A stretch of 64,000 nt of DNA from JACMJL01 sp963791805 (GCA_963791805.1 CAWBTU010000006.1:1550001-1614000); one strand, 5' to 3'. Positions 29,657 to 38,451 are shown, counted from the stretch's first letter. Translations and numbers: made by a program. Notes: generated from the sequence alone by a model not told the origin.

Positions 29657-29695
29657 AAAACTAGCACCATTTATTTAAAAATGGTGCTAGTTTTT
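29656..29695. terminator. Strong bidirectional terminator
   Basis: AAAAACTAGCACCAT (29656-29670) and ATGGTGCTAGTTTTT (29681-29695) are a perfect 15-base inverted repeat with A- and T-runs. It serves the small ORF on the plus strand and the hydrogenase operon on the minus strand. Confidence 0.92.
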
Positions 29696-29713
29696 AAATT
29701 TAGAGTTGGCATA

Positions 29714-31456
29714 TTACATTTTCTGTCTTTTTTTATAGTGAGTATGAAGAAGTTCATGCGCTTTCTCACCATAAGGTTCTCCAAGAAATTCTTCATACAG
29801 TTTCTTAACATCAGGATTCTCATGTGATTTTCTTAAAGTTTTATTTCTGTCTTCTCCATATATTGCTTCTGCACGTTTATTTAGTTTTTCTGCATCACCA
29901 TGTAGATATGGCTGACCGCCTCCGCCAATACAACCACCTGGACAAGCCATAATCTCAATTGCATGATATTCTGCTTTTCCTGCTCTTATACTTTCAAGAA
30001 GGGTACGGGCATTACCTAAACCATGTGCAACTGCAATCTTTACATCCATCCCATTTATATCAACAGTAGCTTCTTTTATACCGTCCATTCCACGTAAGGC
30101 TGAAAATTCAACATTTTCTAATGTTTTATTTGTAAGCCACTCATAAGAAGTTCTTAAAGCAGCTTCTATAACTCCACCAGTTGCACCAAAAATAACACTT
30201 GCACCTGTAGATTCACCTAATGGTTTATCAAAATCCTCATCTTCTAGTGATTGAAAATCTATTCCAGCTTCTTTACACATTTTTGCAAGTTCTCTAGTTG
30301 TAATAACAATATCTACATCTTGCATTCCGTCATGTGATAGTTCAGGACGAGCTGCCTCATACTTCTTAGCAAGACATGGCATAATTGAAACTACAACAAT
30401 GTTCTCTGGTTTAATTCCCATTTTATCAGCAAGATATGTCTTTGCAATAGCTCCAAACATTTCGTGTGGTGACTTACAAGTTGAAGGAATATCTAATAAG
30501 TCAGGAAATTGATGTTCAAAGAACTTTACCCAACCAGGACAGCAGCTTGTGAGTATTGGAAGTTTACCACCATGTTGTAATCTATGAACAAATTCTGAAG
30601 CTTCCTCCATTATAGTTAAGTCAGCGGCAAAATCTGTATCAAATACTTTATCAAATCCAAGTGATCGAAGTGCAGCTACCATTTTACCTGTAACATTTGT
30701 ACCTGGTTCATAACCAAATTCTTCACCAAGTGCAGCCCTAATAGCAGGGGCAGTTTGAACTATAACAACTTTATCTTTGTTATTTAATGCTCTCCATACT
30801 TTTGGTATATTGTTAACTTCAGTTAATGCAGCAGTAGGGCATACAGCAACGCACTGTCCACAGAAAGTACATGAAGTTTCATTCATTGGTAATCCAAAAG
30901 CAGGGGAGATAACAGTTTCAAAACCTCTATCCACAGCAGAAAGTACATTTACAGTTTGAACCTTATTACACATGGTTTCGCATCTTCTACACAAAATACA
31001 CTTATCCATATTTCTAATAATTGAATGACTTGAATTATCCATAGGATAGGTTGATTTTTGACCTTTATATTCAATTTCACGAACTTCTAAATCAGCAGCA
31101 ATTTGTTGTAATTCACAGTCAGTGTTTTTTTCACAAATAAGACATTCCTTTGGATGATCTGAAAGCAAAAGCTCTACAACTGTTCTTCTAGCTTTAATAG
31201 CTCTTCTTGAATTTGTTTTAATAACCATTCCATTAGCAACTGGTGTTGCACAAGAAGGTGCTAAATTTCTTCTACCTTCAATTTCAACCATACATACACG
31301 GCAAGTTGCAGCTTGATTTACCATTTTAGTGTCGTGAAGATTTAAGTGGCAAAGAGTAGGAATTTTAATATTAAGAAGCTTTGCAGCATCTAATATGGTA
31401 GTTCCTTCTTCAACTTGTATATCTTTATTGTTAATATTAATTGTTACCATACTCAT
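29714..31456 (-). CDS. hydA: [FeFe] hydrogenase catalytic subunit (HydA/HndD type)
   Basis: This 580-aa catalytic subunit reduces protons to H2. N-terminal [2Fe-2S] domain: CHLN and CRVCMVE followed by CATPV. A His-ligated [4Fe-4S] site is in HPKECLICEKNTDCELQ. Two ferredoxin-type clusters are CILCRRCETMC and CTFCGQCVAVCPT. The H-cluster domain has TSCCPGWVKF, MPCLAKKYEAARPE and MACPGGCIGGGGQP. I chose the ATG at 31456 after GAGGTG. With the two upstream genes it forms a trimeric, probably electron-bifurcating NAD(P)H/ferredoxin hydrogenase. Confidence 0.95.
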   Translation of the reverse strand: MSMVTININNKDIQVEEGTTILDAAKLLNIKIPTLCHLNLHDTKMVNQAATCRVCMVEIEGRRNLAPSCATPVANGMVIKTNSRRAIKARRTVVELLLSDHPKECLICEKNTDCELQQIAADLEVREIEYKGQKSTYPMDNSSHSIIRNMDKCILCRRCETMCNKVQTVNVLSAVDRGFETVISPAFGLPMNETSCTFCGQCVAVCPTAALTEVNNIPKVWRALNNKDKVVIVQTAPAIRAALGEEFGYEPGTNVTGKMVAALRSLGFDKVFDTDFAADLTIMEEASEFVHRLQHGGKLPILTSCCPGWVKFFEHQFPDLLDIPSTCKSPHEMFGAIAKTYLADKMGIKPENIVVVSIMPCLAKKYEAARPELSHDGMQDVDIVITTRELAKMCKEAGIDFQSLEDEDFDKPLGESTGASVIFGATGGVIEAALRTSYEWLTNKTLENVEFSALRGMDGIKEATVDINGMDVKIAVAHGLGNARTLLESIRAGKAEYHAIEIMACPGGCIGGGGQPYLHGDAEKLNKRAEAIYGEDRNKTLRKSHENPDVKKLYEEFLGEPYGEKAHELLHTHYKKRQKM

Positions 31457-31473
31457 GAAATTCACCTCATCCC

Positions 31474-33360
31474 TTATTTTTTAATAATCGCATTAACTGG
31501 ACAATTTGTGATACATGCTCCACATTTAATGCATTTTTCTTGATCGACTACATGCAATTCTTTTACCTTGCCAGAAATACAATTTGCAGGACAGTTTCTT
31601 GCACACTTAGTACATCCAATACACTTATCTGTAATTGTATACCTTAAAAGTGATTGGCAAACCCCTGAAGGACAACGCTTTTCTTTTACATGAGCTTCAT
31701 ATTCATTGTAAAAATATTTTAAAGTACTTAATACTGGATTTGGTGCAGTTTGCCCAAGTCCACAAAGTGAAGTATCCTTTATAGTTTCAGAAAGATTCTT
31801 TAAATCAACTAAATCTTGCTCAGTTCCTTTGCCTTCAGTTATCTTCGTAAGAATTTCAAGAAGACGTTTGTTTCCAACTCTACATGGTGTACATTTTCCG
31901 CAAGATTCTTCTACTGTAAATTCAAGATAAAATTTAGCTATATCAACCATACAGTTATCTTCATCCATAACTATCATTCCGCCAGAACCCATCATAGAAC
32001 CAATGGAACCTAATGATTCATAATCAATAGGAGTATCTAAATCAGCAACTGTAATACAACCACCTGATGGTCCACCAGTTTGTACTGCTTTAAATTCACG
32101 ACCATTTTTAATTCCGCCACCAATATCATAGATTATTTCTCGTAAAGTAGTTCCCATTGGAACTTCTACAAGACCAACATTATTAATTTTTCCTGCAAGA
32201 GCAAATACTTTAGTTCCTTTTGAAGTTTTAGTTCCAATAGAATTGTACCAAGCGGCACCATTGTTAATTATTGCTGGTATATTTGCTAAAGTTTCTACAT
32301 TATTAACACAGGTTGGTTTTTCCCATAAGCCACTAACAGCAGGGAAGGGTGGTTTAGTAGTTGGTTCTCCTCTAGAGCCTTCAATAGAATGAATTAATGC
32401 AGTTTCTTCACCACATACAAAAGCACCTGCACCATACTTTAATTTAATATCAAAGCTAAAATTTGTTCCAAGAATATTATCACCAAGTAATCCATATTCA
32501 CGCGCCTGTCTCATAGCAATATTAAGTCTTTCGATTGCAAGAGGGTACTCAGCACGGATATATATATTGCCTTCGTTTGCACCAATAGCAAAGCCAGCAA
32601 TAGCCATAGCTTCTATAACACTATTAGGGTCTCCTTCAAGGATAGAACGATCCATGAAAGCACCAGGATCACCTTCATCAGCATTACATACAATATATTT
32701 TTTTTCATTTACACTTCTTTTAGCAAAATTCCATTTCTGACCTGTTGAGAAACCAGCACCACCTCTACCACGAAGACCAGAATTAATCATTTCTTGAATA
32801 ACTTCGTCTTGAGTCATAGAAGTAATAACTTTACCAAGTGCAAGATAGCCACCGGCAGCAATTGTTTCTCTTATATCTTCAGGATTCAATAGTCCACAGT
32901 TTCTTAATGCAATACGATTTTGTTTCTTATAAAAAGACATTTCTGACTGTGTCTTAACTTTTTCTTTTAATGTTGGTTCTTCATATAGAAGTCTTTCTAC
33001 AATATTATTCTTAACAAGATGCTCCTTAACTATTTCTTCTGCATCCTCTGGAGTAACTTGAATATAGAAAACATTATCAGGTGAAACACTAACTACAGGT
33101 CCTTTTTCGCAAAAACCAAAGCATCCCGTAATAGATACATTAACCTCATCACTAAGTCCAGCTTTATTCACTTCACTTTTTAGTTGAGTAACAATTTCTG
33201 CTCCTCTAGCTGACTTACAACCAGTACCCCCACATACCATTAATTCACGTTTAATATTACCATTTTGCTTTGTTCCAGCCTTAGTAACTCTTAGAGCTAA
33301 CAAAGGTGAAAATTCTTCGTTTAATTTTTTTAATTCATCAAAAGTAGCAATTTTTTTCAA
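31474..33360 (-). CDS. hydB: Hydrogenase NuoF-like subunit (HydB/HndC type)
   Basis: This 628-aa subunit binds FMN and NAD(P)H and passes electrons to the hydrogenase. The N-terminal thioredoxin-like [2Fe-2S] domain has CGGTGCKSARG and CFGFCEKGP. The flavin and nucleotide domain has GRGGAGFSTGQKW and ADEGDPGAFMDR. The [4Fe-4S] site is ESCGKCTPCRVG. Two C-terminal ferredoxin clusters are CIGCTKCARNCPANC and CIKCGACITNCPVN. It lies 17 bases upstream of hydA. Confidence 0.95.
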   Translation of the reverse strand: MKKIATFDELKKLNEEFSPLLALRVTKAGTKQNGNIKRELMVCGGTGCKSARGAEIVTQLKSEVNKAGLSDEVNVSITGCFGFCEKGPVVSVSPDNVFYIQVTPEDAEEIVKEHLVKNNIVERLLYEEPTLKEKVKTQSEMSFYKKQNRIALRNCGLLNPEDIRETIAAGGYLALGKVITSMTQDEVIQEMINSGLRGRGGAGFSTGQKWNFAKRSVNEKKYIVCNADEGDPGAFMDRSILEGDPNSVIEAMAIAGFAIGANEGNIYIRAEYPLAIERLNIAMRQAREYGLLGDNILGTNFSFDIKLKYGAGAFVCGEETALIHSIEGSRGEPTTKPPFPAVSGLWEKPTCVNNVETLANIPAIINNGAAWYNSIGTKTSKGTKVFALAGKINNVGLVEVPMGTTLREIIYDIGGGIKNGREFKAVQTGGPSGGCITVADLDTPIDYESLGSIGSMMGSGGMIVMDEDNCMVDIAKFYLEFTVEESCGKCTPCRVGNKRLLEILTKITEGKGTEQDLVDLKNLSETIKDTSLCGLGQTAPNPVLSTLKYFYNEYEAHVKEKRCPSGVCQSLLRYTITDKCIGCTKCARNCPANCISGKVKELHVVDQEKCIKCGACITNCPVNAIIKK

Positions 33361-33373
33361 TATAGTTCACTCC

Positions 33374-33853
33374 TTATTGCTCATATTCTGAAATAATTCT
33401 TTTTACATCAGCAGTTGTAACATGTCCATAAACTTTATCATTTATTGTAACAACTGGGGCAAGTCCACAAGCACCAACACATCGTAGAACTTCTATTGTA
33501 TATTTGCCATCTGTTGTGGTTTCGCCAACTTTAACACCAATTTCTTTTTCAAATTCATTTAAAACTTCACCTGAACCTCTAACGAAACATGCAGTACCCA
33601 TACAAACATTAATTACAAATTCACCTCTTGGTTCAGTTGTGAAGTATGAGTAAAAGGTTACAACTCCATATACTTTTGAAGCAGGTATGTCTAATTTTTC
33701 ACCTACAAAAAGTTGGACTTCTTGTGGAAGATACCCAAAAATCCCTTGAGCTTTATGAAGTACCTCGATTAATGCGCCTTTTTTTTCAGGAATAGTATTA
33801 ATGAATTCTTCAAGTTGCTGGTATTTTTCTTCAGTAATTTGGTTTTTACACAT
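33374..33853 (-). CDS. hydC: Hydrogenase NuoE-like subunit (HydC/HndA type)
   Basis: This 159-aa thioredoxin-like [2Fe-2S] protein resembles NuoE. Cluster cysteines are in CMGTACFVRGSG and CVGACGLAPV. The segment PEKKGALIEVLHKAQGIFGYLP is typical. It is the first gene of the hydCBA operon on the minus strand, 13 bases before hydB. A promoter and a CRP/FNR-like site lie upstream at 33931-33992. Confidence 0.93.
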   Translation of the reverse strand: MCKNQITEEKYQQLEEFINTIPEKKGALIEVLHKAQGIFGYLPQEVQLFVGEKLDIPASKVYGVVTFYSYFTTEPRGEFVINVCMGTACFVRGSGEVLNEFEKEIGVKVGETTTDGKYTIEVLRCVGACGLAPVVTINDKVYGHVTTADVKRIISEYEQ

Positions 33854-33930
33854 ATAAATGCCCCCTCACAATAATTTATAAGTAAACTGTACTAGTTAAA
33901 TAATTAACGAATTTCTATTATCAATTATAT

Positions 33931-33959
33931 ATTATACAGCATAATTGAATAGAATTAAA
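33931..33959 (-). promoter_or_regulatory. Predicted promoter of the hydrogenase operon
   Basis: On the minus strand, TTTAAT (33959-33954) and a perfect TATAAT (33936-33931) are 17 bases apart. It gives a leader of about 70 nt before hydC. Confidence 0.6.
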
Positions 33960-33976
33960 TATAAAAACACATAAAA

Positions 33977-33992
33977 TGTGAAATTTATCACG
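33977..33992. promoter_or_regulatory. CRP/FNR-like operator upstream of the hydrogenase promoter
   Basis: TGTGA-AATTTA-TCACG matches the TGTGA-N6-TCACA dyad of CRP/FNR family regulators at 9 of 10 positions. Its centre is about 60 bases upstream of the predicted start site, a classic activator position. The rest of this 429-base gap (33854-34282) holds the two divergent promoters and no gene. TTGTTAA near 34011 is half of a Rex-like site. Confidence 0.5.
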
Positions 33993-34218
33993 TGAATTTG
34001 ATATGAAAATTTGTTAATAGATTCTGAAACTGGCTAGATATAAGCTGTATGCACCATTGCACAACTAAATATATTTTTTACTAAATAGACTAAATTTATC
34101 AAGAGAATTAAAAAACAATGACTGTTAAATAACAAACAATCGAAATAATTCATTAGTACAGTTTCAGTACTCTTATTTAATTTTTATTCATCAAATCGGC
34201 CCACCAATTCAAAGTTTA

Positions 34219-34247
34219 TTGTTTTATACCTTTTATTGTGGTATATT
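34219..34247 (+). promoter_or_regulatory. Predicted promoter of hisS
   Basis: TTGTTT (34219-34224) and TATATT (34242-34247) are 17 bases apart. The leader is only about 30 nt, so no T-box fits downstream of this promoter. Confidence 0.6.
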
Positions 34248-34282
34248 TTACATATCGTAAATGAAGACGAGGAGTGAAAAAA

Positions 34283-35596
34283 ATGGATAAACAAATTGTA
34301 AAACCTTCAATTTTACCTGGATTTATGGAATTGCTTCCAAGTGATCAAATATTATTTAATTGGATGCTAGACACAATCAGAAAGAATTATGAAAAGTATG
34401 GATTTATACCAATAGATACCCCAGTAATAGAAAAGTCTGAAATATTACTTGCAAAGGGTGGAGGCGAAACAGAAAAACAAATATATAGATTCAATAAAGG
34501 AGACAATGATCTTTCTTTACGTTTCGATTTAACTGTTCCTCTTGCCAGATATGTTTCTATGCATTATTCAGAATTAAACTTTCCTTTTAGAAGATATCAA
34601 ATAAGTAAAGTTTTCAGAGGTGAAAGAAATCAAAAGGGAAGATTTCGAGAATTCTATCAATGCGATATAGATATCATAGGAAACGGTAAACTAAGTATCG
34701 TTAATGATGCTGAAATACCTACAATTATATATTCAACATTTAAAGATCTTGGATTTGATTCCTTTACAATACATATAAATAATAGAAAAATTCTAAACGG
34801 CTTCTATGACTCATTAAATATTGAAAATAAAACAGAAGTTTTAAGAACTGTAGATAAGCTAGATAAAATTGGCTTTCCAGCTGTTCAAGAGGAGCTTTCC
34901 AAATTAGAAATTAATGAAATAACTATAGAAAAGATTATAAACTTCATTAAAATAGACGGAACAAATCAAGAGATTTTAGAGGAACTAACTAAGTTAGATA
35001 TTAATAATGAAGTTTTTAAAGAGGGCGTTCAAGAACTTTCTAGTGTTATTCATTACATTAGTTCCTTTAAGGTTCCTGAAAAGAACTATAAAGTAGACTT
35101 AAAAGTAGCTAGAGGACTAGATTATTACACTGGAACAATATATGAAACTACTTTGGATGATTATCCTCAAATAGGAAGTGTGTGTTCTGGCGGTCGTTAT
35201 GACAACCTTGCAGAATATTATACTAAACAGAAATTGCCAGGAGTAGGTATTTCAATAGGTTTGACCAGATTATTTTATCAACTTAAAGAAGCTAATATAA
35301 TAACTAATTCCTCTTCGACTTTAACTCAAGTATTGATTATGCCACTTGATTCCAATATAGAATTTTCAATAGAACTATCAAACAAACTTAGAATGAAAAA
35401 TATAATTTCTGAAATATATTTTGATGATGCAAAAATGGTAAAGAAACTAAACTATGCTGATAAATCAGGAATACCATTTGTCATTTTTGTTGGAAGCGAA
35501 GAAGTGGAAACTAAAATCCTAACTTTAAAAGATATGAAATCAGGGGAACAATTTAAATTATCTCTTGATGAAATTCTTGAGAAAATAGGAGAGTAG
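34283..35596 (+). CDS. hisS: Histidyl-tRNA synthetase
   Basis: This 437-aa class II synthetase charges tRNA-His. Motif 2 region FRGERNQKGRFREFYQCDID is complete, and the histidine loops are ARGLDYYTGTIYE and CSGGRYDNLAEYY. These catalytic features argue against the HisZ paralogue. A C-terminal anticodon-binding domain follows (about residues 345-437). It differs from the common hisS-aspS arrangement and may be a second HisRS. I chose ATG 34283 after GAGGAG. It ends five bases before the next gene. Confidence 0.9.
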   Translation: MDKQIVKPSILPGFMELLPSDQILFNWMLDTIRKNYEKYGFIPIDTPVIEKSEILLAKGGGETEKQIYRFNKGDNDLSLRFDLTVPLARYVSMHYSELNFPFRRYQISKVFRGERNQKGRFREFYQCDIDIIGNGKLSIVNDAEIPTIIYSTFKDLGFDSFTIHINNRKILNGFYDSLNIENKTEVLRTVDKLDKIGFPAVQEELSKLEINEITIEKIINFIKIDGTNQEILEELTKLDINNEVFKEGVQELSSVIHYISSFKVPEKNYKVDLKVARGLDYYTGTIYETTLDDYPQIGSVCSGGRYDNLAEYYTKQKLPGVGISIGLTRLFYQLKEANIITNSSSTLTQVLIMPLDSNIEFSIELSNKLRMKNIISEIYFDDAKMVKKLNYADKSGIPFVIFVGSEEVETKILTLKDMKSGEQFKLSLDEILEKIGE

Positions 35597-35600
35597 TATT

Positions 35601-36404
35601 ATGAATTGGTTAAATAAATTAGAACGAAAGTTTCGTGGTAAAGCTATTAAAGGATTAACTAATTATTTGGTAGGTTTAACAGCTATTGTGTTTGTATTAA
35701 ACTATATTAGTGTAGATAGCACATTTATAGATAAGTTTAGAATGGATCCACACCTGGTTTTAAAAGGGGAAGTGTGGAGACTAATTTCATTTATTTTTAT
35801 ACCCCCAGAAGTTTCGCCTATCTTGATAATTTTTGCGTTATACTTTTTATATCTTGCAGGAAATGGTCTTGAGCAGGAGTGGGGAAGCTTTAAATTTAAT
35901 TTTTACTATCTTACAGGAATAGTTGGGGCAATTATAGCTTCATTCATCCTTGGCGGTGAAGTTACAACATACTATTTAAATTTATCTTTGTTTTTTGCTT
36001 TTGCATATATTTATCCTGATTATGAAATACTTGCTTTTTTCATAATACCTGCAAAAGTGAAGTATCTAGCAATAATACTTTGGGTGTTCTTTGCTATTGG
36101 TTTATTTACTGCATCAAATAGTCTTAGATTAGCAATAATTTTTTCAGTAGTAAATTTCTTTATTTATTTTACTCCAGATATGATTAATAACATTAAGAAT
36201 CATAGGTCTGTATTTTCAAGTAAAAAAAGTTTTAAATCTCAAATACCAAAAACTTTCACTTATCACAAATGTACTATCTGTGGTAAAACTGAGAAAGACG
36301 ATCCAAACTTAGAATTTAGATATTGTTCAAGATGCGAGGGTGATCATGAATATTGTATGGAACATCTCGCAACCCATAACCATATGTTGAAAGAGAAAGA
36401 TTAA
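35601..36404 (+). CDS. Rhomboid-like membrane protein with C-terminal Cys/His domain
   Basis: This 267-aa protein has about six membrane helices between residues 20 and 195 and a soluble C-terminal tail. The region DPHLVLKGEVWRLISFIF and the helix following resemble the rhomboid fold. The usual GxSG is replaced by YYLNLSLFFAF and no conserved catalytic His in a late helix is seen, so it is probably a non-proteolytic rhomboid relative. The tail has KCTICGKTE, YCSRCEGDHEYCMEH and HNH, likely binding zinc. It is probably co-transcribed with hisS. Confidence 0.75.
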   Translation: MNWLNKLERKFRGKAIKGLTNYLVGLTAIVFVLNYISVDSTFIDKFRMDPHLVLKGEVWRLISFIFIPPEVSPILIIFALYFLYLAGNGLEQEWGSFKFNFYYLTGIVGAIIASFILGGEVTTYYLNLSLFFAFAYIYPDYEILAFFIIPAKVKYLAIILWVFFAIGLFTASNSLRLAIIFSVVNFFIYFTPDMINNIKNHRSVFSSKKSFKSQIPKTFTYHKCTICGKTEKDDPNLEFRYCSRCEGDHEYCMEHLATHNHMLKEKD

Positions 36405-36422
36405 AACTTTATAATTACAGAG

Positions 36423-36450
36423 AAAAAGAAGGAGAAATCCTTCTTTTTTT
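36423..36450 (+). terminator. Intrinsic terminator after the rhomboid-like gene
   Basis: AAAAAGAAGGA (36423-36433) pairs with TCCTTCTTTTT (from 36438) around loop GAAA, followed by a T-run. Confidence 0.88.
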
Positions 36451-36626
36451 ACTTATCCACTTTTAATTAACATATTGTGGAAAATAATCAATATCATAAC
36501 TATCAATAGTTTATGCACAAAATGTTAATTACATAAAGATGTATAAATATTCATTTATGTATTAATACAGTAGGATTTATAAATTGGTACAGTTTAACTA
36601 AAAGATTTAATATTATTAATAATCTG

Positions 36627-36708
36627 AGCGACATATATGTAAATAACTTGAATCTATGCCACTTTTCTGCTAAAAACACTATGTCGCTAAATACACATTT
36701 AGCGACAT
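36627..36708. repeat. Perfect inverted repeat plus extra half-site before the tyrosine recombinase
   Basis: ATGTCGCTAAAT (36681-36692) and ATTTAGCGACAT (36697-36708) are perfect 12-base arms around ACAC. A third copy of the core AGCGACAT lies 46 bases upstream at 36627-36634. This is the only clear structure in the 432-base gap 36405-36836 besides the terminator. It could be an operator, a recombination site for the adjacent recombinase, or a hairpin. No dif consensus was recognised. Confidence 0.6.
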
Positions 36709-36836
36709 GTTTACTGGAATTTAATAAATTTCTTTATATATTCGTTGATTTCAAGTAATATAGATATATGTAGTTCTCTATGTTTTTAAATAAATTCTCA
36801 TAGATTTCTATAAAAAACTTTGAGGAGTTCTTGATT

Positions 36837-37820
36837 ATGAACTATGACTTAAATATAGTAAGAGATAATGCTGTTCCAACCCTTGTAAATGATTTCTTAA
36901 ACTACCTTTCCACTATAAAAGGAAAGTCTAAAAATACAATTAGTGGTTATAAAGTTGATTTAATAATGTTTTTTAGGTTTTTAAAGCTTTATAAAGGCTT
37001 AAGTAGTGATAAAGTTGAGTTTGAAGATATTGTTATTTCAGATATAGATGCCTCTTTCATTAGGGATATAACTCTACAAGATTTGTATGCTTTTATTTCC
37101 TTTGCAAAAAGCTATAGAAACAACGGTGAATATGCTAGAGCAAGAAAAGTAGCAACATTAAAATCTTTCTTCAAATATCTAAGTGGAAAAGCAAAAATTA
37201 TCGTTGAAAACCCTGCTATTGAGCTTGAATCACCTAAAATTAAAAAAAGAAATCCTATTTACCTAACCCTGGATGAAAGTAAATCTCTTTTAAACGCTGT
37301 TCAAGGAAGAAATGCCGAAAGAAATTTTTGTATTATCACCCTCTTTTTAAATTGTGGCATGAGATTATCGGAATTATGTGGAATTAGAATTAGTAGCATA
37401 AAGGGAGATATTCTTACGGTTATTGGTAAAGGAGATAAAGAAAGAACTATTTATCTGAATAATTCATGTTTAAGGGCCATAAGAAATTATATACTAGTTA
37501 GAAATGATAACTTAGATAAAATACTCCCTGAAAATAAAGACTTTTTATTTTTAAGTGAGCAAGGAACTCCTATTAATAAAAGACAGGTTGAAAGAATTGT
37601 TAAGCAAAATATTCAAAAAGCAGGTTTAGATATTGATAAATATACTCCTCATAAACTGAGGCATACTGCAGCTACTTTGATGTACAAGCATGGAAGTGTT
37701 GATATAAGAAGTCTTCAACAAATTTTAGGTCATGAGAATATTTCTACTACCCAAATTTATACTCATGTTGACGATGAAAGGCTTAGAGAAGCAGTTAACT
37801 CTAATCCCTTGAATGAATAA
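36837..37820 (+). CDS. Tyrosine recombinase XerC/XerD-like
   Basis: This 327-aa site-specific recombinase has the phage-integrase fold. The N-terminal SAM-like DNA-binding domain is followed by the catalytic domain with Arg in NCGMRLSELCGI, Lys in GKGDKERTIYL, HKLRHTAATLM, and LGHENISTTQIYTHV carrying the final His and the Tyr nucleophile. Size and motifs fit chromosomal Xer recombinases that resolve chromosome dimers. I chose ATG 36837, nine bases after GAGGAG. A striking inverted repeat precedes it. Confidence 0.88.
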   Translation: MNYDLNIVRDNAVPTLVNDFLNYLSTIKGKSKNTISGYKVDLIMFFRFLKLYKGLSSDKVEFEDIVISDIDASFIRDITLQDLYAFISFAKSYRNNGEYARARKVATLKSFFKYLSGKAKIIVENPAIELESPKIKKRNPIYLTLDESKSLLNAVQGRNAERNFCIITLFLNCGMRLSELCGIRISSIKGDILTVIGKGDKERTIYLNNSCLRAIRNYILVRNDNLDKILPENKDFLFLSEQGTPINKRQVERIVKQNIQKAGLDIDKYTPHKLRHTAATLMYKHGSVDIRSLQQILGHENISTTQIYTHVDDERLREAVNSNPLNE

Positions 37821-37856
37821 AAAAAGCAACAGTAAAATTTTAACTGTTGCTTTTTT
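37820..37856. terminator. Bidirectional terminator between recombinase and Cys-rich gene
   Basis: AAAAAAGCAACAGT (37820-37833) and ACTGTTGCTTTTTT (37843-37856) are perfect 14-base arms with A- and T-runs, serving both converging genes. Confidence 0.93.
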
Positions 37857-37862
37857 ATCTTA

Positions 37863-38258
37863 TTAATTTAAATATTTTTTTATTTCTGGCTTACTGCTTT
37901 TTCTTTTTATGATTAGTCCGGGATATTCTTCACAATAGCCTGTTTCTTCAGGCTTATCCCCCACTCTAACTTTCTCTATAATCTCATCTAATCCTTTAAA
38001 ATCATCAATTAATTCCCAGTCTTCCTTTTGTTCCTCTAGCATAGGCACATCTTCTATGTTTTCTATTTCTAATTCATCAACTAAATCATTAGCATCTTCT
38101 ATTACTTCATCAATTTGAATTTCTTTCATATCAAGGCCTTCCATTTCAAGACACTTACCACAATCATCACAAGTTTTACTTCTATCTAAATCACAAATTA
38201 AACATTCTCCACAGTTATCGCACTCTTTCTTTAATTCAAAAATACAAATTTTACTCAT
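37863..38258 (-). CDS. Cys-rich acidic protein, unknown function
   Basis: This 131-aa protein starts with a Cys-rich segment (CDNCGECLICDLD, CDDCGKC) that could bind zinc or an iron-sulfur cluster. A strongly acidic middle follows (EVIEDANDLVDELEIENIEDV), then a basic end. No membrane segment. I do not recognise the function, though similar short proteins occur near lexA in clostridia. It is transcribed away from lexA, and its start is close to the lexA regulatory region. Confidence 0.7.
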   Translation of the reverse strand: MSKICIFELKKECDNCGECLICDLDRSKTCDDCGKCLEMEGLDMKEIQIDEVIEDANDLVDELEIENIEDVPMLEEQKEDWELIDDFKGLDEIIEKVRVGDKPEETGYCEEYPGLIIKRKSSKPEIKKYLN

Positions 38259-38385
38259 TTAAATTACCCCTACTTTCTTATTCACTGTACGATTATAGCA
38301 AACTACTTTAAAATAAGCAATATCCGTATTTTTTAGTACAAAATGAATAAAAATTTTCCAATTGGTAAATATATTAATATATTAG

Positions 38386-38397
38386 GAACATGAGTTT
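38386..38397 (+). promoter_or_regulatory. LexA box at lexA
   Basis: GAAC-ATGA-GTTT matches the GAAC-N4-GTTY LexA core. It overlaps a TTGATT -35-like hexamer at 38396-38401, which is 16 bases before TTAAAT (38418-38423). LexA binding here would autoregulate lexA. Confidence 0.7.
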
Positions 38398-38451
38398 GAT
38401 TTTTATTCAAATATATGTTAAATTAGATATTAGATTGTGAGGTGCTTTTGT

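Noticed and set aside
34000..34282. Possible T-box riboswitch before hisS
   Set aside because: No T-box GGGTGG-type bulge, specifier stem or terminator was found, and the predicted promoter leaves a leader of only about 30 nt.
36453..36480. TTATCCACT and TTGTGGAAA, which resemble DnaA boxes
   Set aside because: Only two imperfect matches in AT-rich sequence, with no origin genes nearby. Chance is likely.
36837..37820. Prophage or integrative element around the tyrosine recombinase
   Set aside because: The neighbours are chromosomal housekeeping genes, with no phage, conjugation or cargo genes and no direct repeats. It looks like a resident Xer-type gene.
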